Source: Bacteroidota bacterium (GTDB taxonomy: Bacteria > Bacteroidota > Bacteroidia > Sphingobacteriales > Sphingobacteriaceae). From it: 64,000 nt of DNA. The DNA lies in assembly GCA_023450085.1 (NCBI GenBank), contig JAEXHI010000022.1, positions 372,001-436,000 on the forward strand, given 5' to 3'. This document shows positions 28,601 to 36,483 of this stretch, in pieces. The stretch's first letter is position 1; each line of letters starts with the position of its first letter. The translations under genes were made by a program, and so were the position numbers. The notes beneath the pieces were generated by a model. The model saw nothing but the letters and a program-made list of their open reading frames with translations, had not been told where the DNA came from and searched no databases.

Positions 28601-31600
28601 CCTTTAATTAATTTAGAACTATTAAGTGATGGTAGTGCAGCTACTTTGAGCTTTGTACCTACACAACCATTTGATGGTGTAGAACTTCGCTTAAACTCTG
28701 GTGTAGTAAGTGCTTTTACTTCAGTAGATCTTAATTATGTTCAAAGAGTTGCAGTAGCGCCACAAGTGGAAGCTGCCACTGCAAATGCCTGCGAAGGTAG
28801 TTCGGCTTTATTGAGTGTTAAAAATCCAGTACCTAGCATTACTTATAGATGGTACTTGGGTAATACTTATTTAGCTGATGGAAATACGTATGCTACACCA
28901 ACCACTTTAACTGCAGGCACCTACGCTTATAATGTTAGGGCTGTAGTAAATGGCTGTGAGAGTGCTGGTACTCCTGTTCAAGTAACAATATTGCCAACAC
29001 CAGCGCCACCAACGCCTTTGCCAGGAAATCCAACCAACGTATGTTTTGGTACTGCGGCAACTCTAGGAGTAAATCAGGTAGCTGGCGTAACTTATAATTG
29101 GTATGCTAATGGAGTAGCGGTGGCTTTAAATAGTGCTACCTATACTACCCCAGCAAACCTAGCGGTTGGTACGCATACTTTCTTAGTGGAAGCGGTTAAT
29201 GGTAATTCTTGTGCAAACGGAAATCGTACTTCAATTTCTATCACTGTTGGTGAAAGAGCAGTGGCTTCAGATATTCAAGTAACAGGTGGTCCTAATGTAT
29301 GTGCATCTACTGCAGCAACATTAACAGCAAGTAGCACTACCGTAACTAATCCTGTATTCAAATGGTACTCTGATGCAGCGTTAACCATGCTTGAACAAAC
29401 TGGTGCAACATTTACTACACCTACACTTACTTCAAGCGTTACCTACTATGTAACAGTTACAGGAGATAATAAATGTGAGAACGGTGTTTTAGATGCTAAG
29501 CAAGTAACCATCAACATTAATCCACCAGCTACTAGCGCTGATTTAATGGTACCTCCAACCACAGAGCTTTGTGGACCTGGAACGGTTGCCCTTACTGCCA
29601 GCAGCAGTACGGTAGTTAATCCAATATTTACTTGGTATAGCGATTCAAACCTAACTACTCAGGTATTTGTAGGTGCAACTTACAGTCCTAATTTAACCTC
29701 AACACAAACTTTTTATGTAACGGTAAAAGGTGATAACAGATGTGAAAGTCCAGCATCACAAGCGAAAAGTGTAACCGTAATTGTTAAACCAATTGCAACA
29801 GCAGCCGATGTTACAGTGAGTGGAAATACAAGTGTTTGTATCAACAGTGGTACTTCGCTTACAGCAACTACTTCAACCGTAACTAATCCAATATTTACTT
29901 GGTACGATAATGCCGCTTTAACTAACGTGGTGTTTATTGGAACAACATTGGTCACTGGTAATTTAACTGCTGATAAAACCTATTATGTAACGGTAAAAGG
30001 TGATAACAGATGTGAAAACCAAGCTGGTGATGTACGTTCAGTAACGGTAACGGTAAATTCTAGGTCTACCGGAGCAGACTTAACGGTGTCGCCAACCACA
30101 GAACGTTGTGGTCCAGGAACTGTAACCTTAACCGCAAGTTCTACTACGGTTACTAATCCAGTGTTCACTTGGTATAGCGATGCTGCTTTAACCACGGTGG
30201 CTGGTAGTGGTGCAAGTTTCACTACTCCAATTTTAGTGGCAAGTCAAATGTACTATGTAACCGTAAGAGGCGATAATAAATGTGAAAACTCACCAGCTGA
30301 TGCTAAAACGGTGAGCGTAGTGGTAAAACCATTTGCCTCAGCAGCTGATTTAGCGGTTTCTACACCTGCCGAAATATGTGGTTCAGGTAGCGTAACAATT
30401 ACGGCTAGCAGTACTACGGTAACTAATCCAGTGTTTACTTGGTATGAAGATGCAGCCCTTACGGTTGTTGCTAATATTGGAGCAACGTTTAACACGCCTC
30501 AATTAAATGCGACAAAAACTTACTATGTAACCGTTAAAGGCGATAATAGATGTGAAAGTCCTGCGGCTGATGCACGTGTCGTAACGGTAGTGGTTAAACC
30601 AAAAGCTGTAGCATCTGATGTTACGCTTACTGGAAACACCAATATCTGTGTGAATAGCACCACAACACTTTCTGCAACAAGTACTACGGTAACTAATCCA
30701 GTGTTTACTTGGTATGAAAATGCAGCACTTACTACAGTTGCTCATATTGGCCCAACTTTTATTACGCCACAACTAAGTGCAAACAAAACTTATTATGTGA
30801 CCGTAAAAGGCGATAATAGATGTGAAAATGATCCATCAAGCGTAGCTAATATTACGGTAGTGGTTACTGCTGGGCCATTAGCACCAGTGGTAGATGCTGC
30901 GGGAACAAGTATCTGTAACAACAGTACAACCACACTTAGCATAACTAGCCCTCAAACAGGCGTAATTTACGAATGGTACAATAGTCCAGTAGCAGGTACA
31001 TTATTATGGACCGGAAATACTTATACCACAGGAACATTAAACGCAACTACCGACTACTATGTGCAGGCGGTGGGTACCGTTGGATGTACAAGTGCTTCGG
31101 CAAGGGTAAAAGTAACGGTAACCGTAACCAATAGACCAGTTACACCAACAGTGGTTTCTGCTAATGTAACTACTTGTAGTGGAATAGCAACATTGTCGGT
31201 AAGCAGTCCAGTAGCTGGAGTAACCTATACTTGGTATAGTTTGCCAACAGGTGGTGCTTCAGTAGGGAGTGGTGCTACGTTTACTACACCAACGTTACTT
31301 GCTAATGCTACCTATTATGTAGAAGCAAGTGTAGGCAACTGTACTTCTCCAGGTAGAGCCAGGGTAGATGTACAAGTAGGTTCGGCACCAAATCCACCTG
31401 CAAATGTTACTGCAGCTGGTGGTCAAGTTTGCGCCGGTGGAACTACGGTGTTAACGGTAAACAACCCTGATGCAACATTAACCTACAGATGGTATACTAC
31501 AGCTACCGCTGGTACTTCATTATACGAGGGTATCAGTTATACTACTTCTGCTTTAGCCGCTACTACTACTTTCTATGTAGAAGCTGTGAGCATAGCCGGA

Positions 31601-32188
31601 GGTTGTGTAAGTGCTTCTAGAACTCCAGTAATAGTAAATGTATTGCCAATATTAGCAACACCTGTAGTAACCGTTGGAACCATCACCACCAATAGTATCC
31701 AGTTTAACTGGAATGCTATAACTGGTGCCACTGGTTACGAAATATCAATAGACGGAGGAAATACATGGACAGCTGTGCCGACGAATAGTTATACAGTAGC
31801 TGGCCTAACTCAAGGACAAAGTGTAAGTATTATTGTGAGAGCTAAATCTGGGTCTGCTTGTCAAACCAGTGCTAACTCTAACGCAGTAACCGCTACCACT
31901 AACGATCCGTTTAAAGATGAGCTATATATCCCTAACACTTTTACCCCTAACAATGATGGTAAAAACGACTTCTTCTTAGCTTACGGAAACCACATCGCCA
32001 AGTTTAGGATGCGTATCTATAACCAATGGGGTGAGTTCATTTATGAATCTCAGAATATAATACAGGGATGGGATGGTACCTACAGAGGTAGGGCTCAGCC
32101 AACAGGTGTATACGTCTATGTAATAGACGTAACTTTCAACAGTGGTGCAAGTAAAACCTTTAAAGGATCAATTACACTACTAAGATAA
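22619..32188 (+). CDS. giant T9SS-secreted Ig-repeat adhesin (SprB-like)
   Basis: A 3,189-residue exported surface protein. It has a long signal peptide ending SSASYAQ (about 1-34), four copies of an unnamed 150-residue module (about 230-380, 1068-1221, 1481-1637, 1890-2047), five He_PIG/putative-Ig repeats (464-900), many CHU_C-associated Ig-like repeats with the NWY/RWY core and paired cysteines, and six tandem 90-residue repeats (2216-2750). An FN3-like domain lies at about 3014-3094. The C-terminus has the gliding-motility type B signature PNTFTPNNDGKNDFF, then RIYNQWGEFIYES and GWDGTYRG. Type B domains direct export by T9SS and need a cognate PorP/SprF partner, which is encoded next. Adhesion or gliding is the likely role, but the ligand is unknown. 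Confidence 0.92.
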   Translation: MEVTSTQSARRAQWLVFFLHFYLITLLSSASYAQTKTFANQATVISTEVDNKDNATRDDNDYASVKSYGGALLGIGRYSGELQLTFAQNVPANRTTFIRIGYDQTLLNTLLGGNLGSSLASVLGNVLLGDHFFTVGARDLNGNTVLTGSSNASFATTNIKLVRDAQGNYYLAVTPTVEYRSVFIKDVTNTLLLSTPNEIRVFNAFYVSGTGNCDPPFATDYEGTGATLSLLGLGGAGVTNIQNAIDGNPATSSNISLGLIAAAGTISQNIYFNSPSRVGDELNIRLSVSQALANVGLLGNITVEAYNGNTLVYTRTGVAGLLNLDLLGLLNSGQPVTIPFSPNVSFDRVKVTLSALLNISLTQSLNIHEVTRSAPRPTFTSPLSNSINICYNTTATLGATTAATNELLWYEALEGGSALATTPYNGTYTTPQLIANKIYYVAARQIGCATESVRVPVTVTVNPQITFAATTFANGTVGTAYTKQLTVATGGTPTYTYTLAVGSTLPPGLTLSNAGLLGGVPTQSGTYNFSVTVTDSKGCSVTTAQTLLITNTLTLTAASLPDGTVGVGYPTQVIPPATGGSTPYTYTAVNLPPGLSFNPTTREITGTPTVAGPYVVTINVSDADGNSASMNYTINIKNALVLPNASLVDGTVGTAYPTQLIPSATGGTTPYTYVASNLPPGLSFNPTTREITGTPTTTGTFTVNVQVTDGASVTASNNYTIKVVAPLSIASKTLADGTVGAVYATETLPAATGGVGPYTYVATNVPAGLVFNPTTRELTGTPTGAGNFTITLTVTDSEGRLATNTYALKVNGALTLATATLPDGTVGTVYPTQTLPAVSGGTGPYVYEALNLPAGLSFNPATRELTGTPTVGGTYTFSVKVTDAGLNTVTTNYQIKVNVNVPLVAAATVCSGTTATLTVTNTQAGVTYNWYGASGSTPLATNNNGSFTTGNITANTVFYVEAVSGTAVSARTAVNVTANPAPNAAVILTNNQTINANQSTTVRASVDAGNTIRWYSQPTGGTVLGTGEEFTTGNLAVTTTFYAEAVSAQGCASTVRTPVVVTVITGGVSPDCISANAQVSGTTGLLCVLCNVANPGNSVDGDKNNFTRITLSVGVGATGFQQLIFPSTGGLATDSIRLDLATPTGLLDLSVLGGITVNIMKNNAVVRTLQLNSSLVYLQLLGGNRFEATFAAGAEFDRVEVRFQAVVAALSSLDIYGAQIVYPNPTITGNGQTICYNTSATVSAVANGNTQIAWFANATGGTAFATTPSYTTPNLTATTTYYIEVSRNGCPNSERIPVVVNVVPLLDVPTFAVPTITACEGSPVTLAVENPNPAVTYRWYETLTGGTVIYTGATYTLSNVSASKTYYVEAFQQGCTSASRGSVQVTVNPRPILPQVQASVSTINAGQTVVITASSSETNVDFNWFTSPTAATPIFTGATFVTPPLNATTSYYVEARSNVTGCVSPSRVMITITVNNGAPTPIPCVSPIAEENGVSGVALLAGVSNPGLAIDNDTQTGSTLSLPVGALGAYVYQRLTFPGESVVGDTVRVLISSPGRLLSLNLLGSVQLSTLRNGTSNNDLINLNNSLINLELLSGGSQALLTYVPTQVFNQVEVRINGGVVAALNSINVNYAQHVVSTPTVTSANVEVCNNQTVALSVQDKGLTYRWYNEAGVYQASGATFTSLTPITADTKFYVTASSGTGCESARAVVNVKVSLVPPDPEVLSNNITTCSGRDAVLQVKNPVAGFTYKWYDNANTFLANGATYTVTSVTGPATYRVRIEDACGLLSAATTVTVDAGQLDAPIIHTTNVTIRANSRALLSATSSTANAVINWYAADNTTLLQANSTSYLTDPLPVGTHTFYAEAEVLGGCKSLKVPVTVTVTADGTSPVPCVSATVDLAAGVSGVALLAGVFNRGLAIDNNAESASSLVMPVGALGAYVYQRVGFTSLSNVGDTVKVRITSPGKLLSLAVVPSISVLTYNGSTSNNDAMVANNPLINLELLSDGSAATLSFVPTQPFDGVELRLNSGVVSAFTSVDLNYVQRVAVAPQVEAATANACEGSSALLSVKNPVPSITYRWYLGNTYLADGNTYATPTTLTAGTYAYNVRAVVNGCESAGTPVQVTILPTPAPPTPLPGNPTNVCFGTAATLGVNQVAGVTYNWYANGVAVALNSATYTTPANLAVGTHTFLVEAVNGNSCANGNRTSISITVGERAVASDIQVTGGPNVCASTAATLTASSTTVTNPVFKWYSDAALTMLEQTGATFTTPTLTSSVTYYVTVTGDNKCENGVLDAKQVTININPPATSADLMVPPTTELCGPGTVALTASSSTVVNPIFTWYSDSNLTTQVFVGATYSPNLTSTQTFYVTVKGDNRCESPASQAKSVTVIVKPIATAADVTVSGNTSVCINSGTSLTATTSTVTNPIFTWYDNAALTNVVFIGTTLVTGNLTADKTYYVTVKGDNRCENQAGDVRSVTVTVNSRSTGADLTVSPTTERCGPGTVTLTASSTTVTNPVFTWYSDAALTTVAGSGASFTTPILVASQMYYVTVRGDNKCENSPADAKTVSVVVKPFASAADLAVSTPAEICGSGSVTITASSTTVTNPVFTWYEDAALTVVANIGATFNTPQLNATKTYYVTVKGDNRCESPAADARVVTVVVKPKAVASDVTLTGNTNICVNSTTTLSATSTTVTNPVFTWYENAALTTVAHIGPTFITPQLSANKTYYVTVKGDNRCENDPSSVANITVVVTAGPLAPVVDAAGTSICNNSTTTLSITSPQTGVIYEWYNSPVAGTLLWTGNTYTTGTLNATTDYYVQAVGTVGCTSASARVKVTVTVTNRPVTPTVVSANVTTCSGIATLSVSSPVAGVTYTWYSLPTGGASVGSGATFTTPTLLANATYYVEASVGNCTSPGRARVDVQVGSAPNPPANVTAAGGQVCAGGTTVLTVNNPDATLTYRWYTTATAGTSLYEGISYTTSALAATTTFYVEAVSIAGGCVSASRTPVIVNVLPILATPVVTVGTITTNSIQFNWNAITGATGYEISIDGGNTWTAVPTNSYTVAGLTQGQSVSIIVRAKSGSACQTSANSNAVTATTNDPFKDELYIPNTFTPNNDGKNDFFLAYGNHIAKFRMRIYNQWGEFIYESQNIIQGWDGTYRGRAQPTGVYVYVIDVTFNSGASKTFKGSITLLR
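24010..25312 (+). repeat. five He_PIG-type Ig repeats inside the adhesin gene
   Basis: Five consecutive units of about 87 codons. Each begins with a DGTVG or NGTVG motif, carries YTY or YVY, LP[PA]GL (VPAGL in one copy), FNP[TA]TRE[LI]TGTP in four of five copies, and ends in a T-D-x-x-G strand. Units 2 and 3 share long identical stretches at the DNA level (AATCCTACCACCCGAGAAAT), suggesting recent duplication. Confidence 0.8.
29267..30870 (+). repeat. six tandem 270-bp Ig-like repeats inside the adhesin gene
   Basis: Six in-frame units of about 90 codons. Each carries TNPVFTWY or a close variant and YYVTVKGDNRCE or a close variant at a constant spacing of about 270 bp (the VTVKGD segment recurs near 29,455, 29,720, 29,990, 30,260, 30,530 and 30,800). 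Nucleotide identity is high in the VTVKGD block, so copy number could change by recombination. Confidence 0.82.
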
Positions 32189-32223
32189 ACGCCCATATTA
32201 AACAACATGGTTTTATTTAAACA

Positions 32224-33228
32224 ATGGCACCAATGAAAATGAAAAAACTAATAGTTGCAGTAATGGGCATGTTAGCGGTTATTGCAAATAATGTATATGC
32301 ACAGATAGATCCACACTTTTCTCAATATTATGCCAATCCATTATGGCTAAACCCAGGCTTAACTGGGGTAACCGATGGGGCATACCGAGCAAATATTAAT
32401 GCGAAGCAGCAGTGGAGTAATTTAAATGATGGATATTTAACTGTAGGGGCGTCATTTGATGCCGCCCCTCGTAAAAACCTTGCCTTTGGCGGCATGGTCA
32501 TTAACCAGAGAGCTGGATCCGTAAATTATAATCAGTTAAACGCCTTGGCCTCGGCTTCATATCGCATACGCTTTGGGCAGGCTGGTGATAAAATCATCAA
32601 TTTTGGATTACAAGCGGGGATTATTAATAAAAGCATCGATATCTCACGTATTACCTTGGGAAGTCAATATAATCCCACAGTGGGTTATGACGGTGGAATG
32701 GGTTTTAATGAAAATTTCGAGGCCCAAAACTTTACTGCACCCGATATTAACACAGGGGTGATGTTTTTTGACGCTGCCGATTACAAGAAAATTAATGTTT
32801 TTGCGGGGCTATCAGTTTCACACCTTAACCGGCCAAGGGATAAGTTTATAGGGGGCAATGCAAAAATTCCGATGAGATATACCGCTCATGGTGGAGCTAG
32901 ATTGAAAATAAATCAAATGTTTGATATCACTCCAAATGCATTATATCTGAAACAGGGTAATGCCGATGAAGTAGCGATTGGGGCCTATGGCCAAATGATG
33001 TTGAACACACAAACAGATTTGCTATTTGGTACAAACTATAGGGTAAATGATGCCGCAATTGCTTTCTTGGGTTTCCATATTAAAAGCATGGTATTTGGTG
33101 TAAGCTACGACTTTAATACATCGGCGCTAAATAGGGCTACAGGTAGTAAGGGAGGGTTGGAGCTTTCTATCTCCTTTAGCGGTAGAAAAGGTATTGTTGG
33201 GCCCAACTTCTTTTGTCCTCGACTTTAA
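32224..33228 (+). CDS. PorP/SprF-family T9SS outer-membrane protein
   Basis: A 334-residue protein with a signal peptide (cleavage after NNVYAQ) followed by the family hallmark DPHFSQYYANPLWLNPGLTG, then a predicted 14-strand-type outer-membrane barrel. Three ATG codons (32224, 32233, 32239) are possible starts. SprF/PorP-like proteins are partners that let type B C-terminal-domain substrates leave through T9SS and stay attached. Its position 35 bases after the adhesin makes it the cognate partner by analogy with Flavobacterium johnsoniae sprB-sprF. It is followed 11 bases later by the PorE-like gene, so the three form one unit. Confidence 0.92.
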   Translation: MAPMKMKKLIVAVMGMLAVIANNVYAQIDPHFSQYYANPLWLNPGLTGVTDGAYRANINAKQQWSNLNDGYLTVGASFDAAPRKNLAFGGMVINQRAGSVNYNQLNALASASYRIRFGQAGDKIINFGLQAGIINKSIDISRITLGSQYNPTVGYDGGMGFNENFEAQNFTAPDINTGVMFFDAADYKKINVFAGLSVSHLNRPRDKFIGGNAKIPMRYTAHGGARLKINQMFDITPNALYLKQGNADEVAIGAYGQMMLNTQTDLLFGTNYRVNDAAIAFLGFHIKSMVFGVSYDFNTSALNRATGSKGGLELSISFSGRKGIVGPNFFCPRL

Positions 33229-33239
33229 AAAATTAAGCT

Positions 33240-35258
33240 ATGAAATTTCTAAAAATATTAACAGTTCTTTTGTGCTTGGCTAGCGTAGCCAATGCGCAAA
33301 TGGGTTCAAGTACCAAGCGTATTGCTGATGTTTATTTCTTGAATAAGGAATATTATGCTGCGGCCGAATACTATAAAAGGATGCTTCAGATATCACCAGA
33401 TAGTGCTGGTTTTGTGGTACCCTTCGGTTTTGAGCAAAAAATAAAGGAAACCAGTCCTAGAAAAGATGACTACGAATATGCAGTTTACCAACTGGCTACT
33501 TCGTTAAGGTTGTACAAAAATTTTAAGGATGCCGAAAAATGGTATTTGGTTTCCAACAACTTTACCAATTCAAAATATGCACAAAGCGAATTTTGGTACG
33601 GTGAATGTTTGAGGGCCAATCTAAAATATGATGATGCGATCAAGTCCTTTGAAAATTTTATTTCCCGCTACAGAGGAAATGATGATTTGGTACAAAAAGC
33701 AAAATTAGAAATAGCTTCCTGTAAATATGCTTTGGCGGAGATGAAATATCCTAGGTTATTAAGGGTAAATAGGCTAATGAACAATATTAACCAAGCGGGT
33801 TCAAATTATGCTCCTGCGATTAGCAACAATTCAGGATTTATTTTTACCTCCTCACGACCTATCGGTAGTGAAGGTAAAAATCAGATTTTAGAAGGTAGCA
33901 CTGCCAATGTAAGGGTATTTAAGAAAGAGACCCCTTATGTAAATACTATTTATGCTATTGATGGCGAAAACCCTGCTAGCCAAAAGGTCAACATTCAAAA
34001 AGTCAATATCGATTTAAAAAGGATGGAAACGGCTGCGGCAACCATTCACCCAAATGGTCAGATGATGTTTTTAACGGCTTGGTCTGCTAATAAGGAAAAC
34101 GACAAACGTAATATCTATATCAGTAGAAAAGAAGGCGATACTTGGAGCTCGCCAGTATCTATGACAGGTGAAATTAATGTAAATGGCTACAATTCGCAGC
34201 AACCATCTGTAAGTAGAGATGGTAAATATTTGATATTCTCTTCAGATAGACCCGGAGGTTTTGGTGGATTTGACTTATGGTATGCGATTTTAAGACCAGA
34301 TGGAACCGTAGGTAATGCCATTAATATGGGCAGTAAAATTAATACTAGCGAAGATGAACAGGCAGCTTACTACATACCAGCTAACAAAACTTTATTGTTC
34401 AGTAGTAATGGAAAAATCGGTTTGGGCGGTTTCGATTTTTATGAAGCAGTTGGTGATTTCGTAGATTGGTCTGAACCCGTTAATCTAGGTTATCCTTTCA
34501 ATTCAGCTAAAGACGATATCTACTTTACTGCGTTAGATGAAGAGGGGCGAGAAGGTTATATTAGCTCCGATAGGGAATCAGTATGCTGTTTGGAAGTTTT
34601 TCATATTGTGCGTGAATATTTAAATGTAAATGGAACTATCGTTGATTGTGTAACTAAAAAGCCGCTTGCTGGTGCTATTGTAACCATAACTGGAAATGAA
34701 ATTCCTGAACAGGTTTCACAAACGGATAATAATGGTAATTATCACTTTCAGGTTGGTAGTAATAGGGATTTGAAAATCAATGTGATGCGAGATAAATATT
34801 TCGCTAAAAATGTCAGCTACAATTATGCACAATTGGTACAAGTAGATACCTTGTTAAGTTCAACCCTTTGTTTAGAGCCAATGGTGATTAACAAGCCTAT
34901 TGTACTCGAAAATATTTTCTACGAGTTTGATAGTTCAGAGCTTACGGAGCAATCTAAAGTTACTTTAGATACACTTTATCAAATCATGGTGGATAATCCA
35001 AATATTGAAATTGAATTGAGTGCGCATACAGATAACATCGGTACTGAGCCTTATAATTTGAGCTTGTCTGATAGAAGAGCAAAATCTTGTGTGGATTATT
35101 TGATTAGTAAAGGCATCACTGCAGATCGTATGACTTCTAAAGGGTACGGCTTCAGTAAGCCAGTTGCACCAAATAAATTGGCCGATGGAAAAGATAATCC
35201 AGAAGGTAGAGCTTTAAATCGTAGAACCGAATTTAAAGTCACGAAGCAGAAAAATTAA
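33240..35258 (+). CDS. PorE-like OmpA-family protein (TPR, PD40, regulatory, OmpA domains)
   Basis: A 672-residue periplasmic or outer-membrane-associated protein: signal peptide (1-19, no good lipobox), TPR-like helices (about 25-165), PD40/beta-propeller repeats with TSSRPIG, FSSDRPGGFGGFDLW and FSSNGKIGLGGFDFYE (about 190-450), a carboxypeptidase-regulatory-like Ig domain (about 460-535), and an OmpA peptidoglycan-binding domain with FDSSEL, SAHTDNIGTEPYNLSLSDRR and GKDNPEGRALNRRTEF. This order is that of PorE, which anchors T9SS to peptidoglycan. Paralogues accompany individual PorP/SprF genes, and here it probably anchors the adhesin complex. A strong terminator follows. Confidence 0.9.
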   Translation: MKFLKILTVLLCLASVANAQMGSSTKRIADVYFLNKEYYAAAEYYKRMLQISPDSAGFVVPFGFEQKIKETSPRKDDYEYAVYQLATSLRLYKNFKDAEKWYLVSNNFTNSKYAQSEFWYGECLRANLKYDDAIKSFENFISRYRGNDDLVQKAKLEIASCKYALAEMKYPRLLRVNRLMNNINQAGSNYAPAISNNSGFIFTSSRPIGSEGKNQILEGSTANVRVFKKETPYVNTIYAIDGENPASQKVNIQKVNIDLKRMETAAATIHPNGQMMFLTAWSANKENDKRNIYISRKEGDTWSSPVSMTGEINVNGYNSQQPSVSRDGKYLIFSSDRPGGFGGFDLWYAILRPDGTVGNAINMGSKINTSEDEQAAYYIPANKTLLFSSNGKIGLGGFDFYEAVGDFVDWSEPVNLGYPFNSAKDDIYFTALDEEGREGYISSDRESVCCLEVFHIVREYLNVNGTIVDCVTKKPLAGAIVTITGNEIPEQVSQTDNNGNYHFQVGSNRDLKINVMRDKYFAKNVSYNYAQLVQVDTLLSSTLCLEPMVINKPIVLENIFYEFDSSELTEQSKVTLDTLYQIMVDNPNIEIELSAHTDNIGTEPYNLSLSDRRAKSCVDYLISKGITADRMTSKGYGFSKPVAPNKLADGKDNPEGRALNRRTEFKVTKQKN

Positions 35259-35276
35259 ATTGGTTAAATAAATTGG

Positions 35277-35310
35277 AGAGCGTTAAACATTAGTTTATCG
35301 CTCTTTTTTT
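35277..35310 (+). terminator. rho-independent terminator of the adhesin operon
   Basis: A stem formed by AGAGCG then TAAAC with their complements (one T-T mismatch between the two blocks), a short ATTA loop and seven T residues, 18 bases after the PorE-like stop codon. Confidence 0.82.
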
Positions 35311-35323
35311 ATGGTCATATACC

Positions 35324-35634
35324 AGACTTACGAAGTTTCGAAAACTTCGTAAGTCTTTAATGAAAGCTCTTTTTATTTTAAAGGTTAAAGTTGGGGCTAT
35401 GCCATTTCGAAACTTAGTGAGTCTTGAAACACAAAACCTCGTAGGTTTCAAAAACCTGCGAGGTTTTAAAGGATCCAATCCTGAGCTTGTTGAATAATTT
35501 GGATAAGTTGCCGAAGGATATAGGAATAAAGTGCAAATCGTGACTAGCAGCAACTACGCACTACAGAAACTACTTTTAAAAAGTATATTGAAAAACACCA
35601 TAAACTTACGAGGTTTCAAAAACTTCGTAAGTCT
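35324..35634. repeat. three double palindromes in a gene-free stretch
   Basis: The 545-bp stretch 35259-35803 holds palindromes at 35324-35356 (AGACTTACGAAGTTT type), 35434-35467 (AAACCTCGTAGGTTT type) and 35602-35634 (mixed: left arm AAACTTACGAGGTTT, right arm AAACTTCGTAAGTCT). The mixed copy looks like a hybrid of the two subtypes. Apart from these and the two terminators, I see nothing in this stretch. Confidence 0.75.
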
Positions 35635-35719
35635 TTTTATTGACTATGATCTGTGTATTGCTTCTTGTAGGTAAAGTTGAGGGCTTCGTCGTTTAAAAAC
35701 TTCTTTTCATTCTGAATCT

Positions 35720-35754
35720 CAATAAAATGAGAAAGCCCCGCGTCCGCAGGGCTT
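35720..35754 (-). terminator. terminator of the M15-like gene
   Basis: On the minus strand a GC-rich hairpin (AAGCCC with GGGCTT, positions 35733-35754, plus inner G-C pairs) is followed by the T-rich run TCTCATTTTATTG. It lies 50 bases past the stop of the M15-like gene. Confidence 0.75.
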
Positions 35755-35803
35755 AGGTTTGTTCACATCGCATGAACCAAACTGATTGAGAGCTAATTCA
35801 GTA

Positions 35804-36352
35804 TTAATTATTTGTAACCGAAGTAAGTAAACTTACGTTGGCTTGTTTTCTTCTATATAGTTCATTCATCATTTCTTTATCGTTCAGACCTTTTGCCCAT
35901 TGAGGTTTTAATTCAAAATATCTCAAGTGTCTTAAAGATTGATGTTTGCTGGCCCAAGTAAAACCAAGAGATTCACCTAATTTGCCAACTTTGTCATAAA
36001 GTACCTCGTGATCAAGGTATTTCAATTGTCCAAGAGCAGAACATTCATAAATACCCACACCAAAAGCTAATCCGAAGTTGTGGTAAGAAAGATTCAATGT
36101 CTCTTGAGTAGTTTCGTAAGCTGCAATGAAATCAAAAGCAAGGTCGTTCATTAAGCTTTTACGGATGATAGTAGATCTGTTTAAAATCTTGATAAAGAAA
36201 CCATGTTCTTGGCAAAGAGTGATCAGTTTATCAATAAGCGGCATGATCTCTTCTGAGAGATTGAATGAATTATCATCTTGATAAAAAGAGCTAAAATGTG
36301 GATCAACATCCTCTACATCATTGCTCACTTGGTATGAAAAAAATTGGTTCAC
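35804..36352 (-). CDS. M15-peptidase-fold protein lacking the zinc site
   Basis: A 182-residue protein without signal peptide. It aligns by motif with M15C/CwlK-type peptidoglycan endopeptidases: SYHNFGLAF (residues 89-97), KVGKLGESLGFTW (121-133) and a C-terminal RYFELKP (144-150). Active enzymes need the zinc ligands H-x6-D and a later D-x-x-H. Here only His91 remains: the Asp is Gly98, the catalytic Asp/Glu position is His142 and the last His is Tyr145. The fold is probably kept but zinc hydrolysis should be lost, and there is no export signal. It may be a cytoplasmic binding protein or regulator. Its own terminator follows; a palindrome lies upstream. Confidence 0.75.
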   Translation of the reverse strand: MNQFFSYQVSNDVEDVDPHFSSFYQDDNSFNLSEEIMPLIDKLITLCQEHGFFIKILNRSTIIRKSLMNDLAFDFIAAYETTQETLNLSYHNFGLAFGVGIYECSALGQLKYLDHEVLYDKVGKLGESLGFTWASKHQSLRHLRYFELKPQWAKGLNDKEMMNELYRRKQANVSLLTSVTNN

Positions 36353-36483
36353 TTCTTCTCCTTTTTTGTTTGAACTTCTGTTGGTTGAGAGTCGTTAATT
36401 CCGACAATGCTAAGTGACAAAATTTGGAGGAAATGAACTAGGGGGCTTTTGCCTGTACTTGTAAACAGGTAAAACTACTTGTG

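Noticed and set aside
29267..30870. Regular direct repeats that could suggest a CRISPR array
   Set aside because: The period is about 270 bp, the repeats are in-frame coding units of the adhesin, and there are no short spacers or cas genes.
35290..35553. Minus-strand open frame of 87 codons
   Set aside because: It runs through the terminator and two double palindromes and has no protein-like composition.
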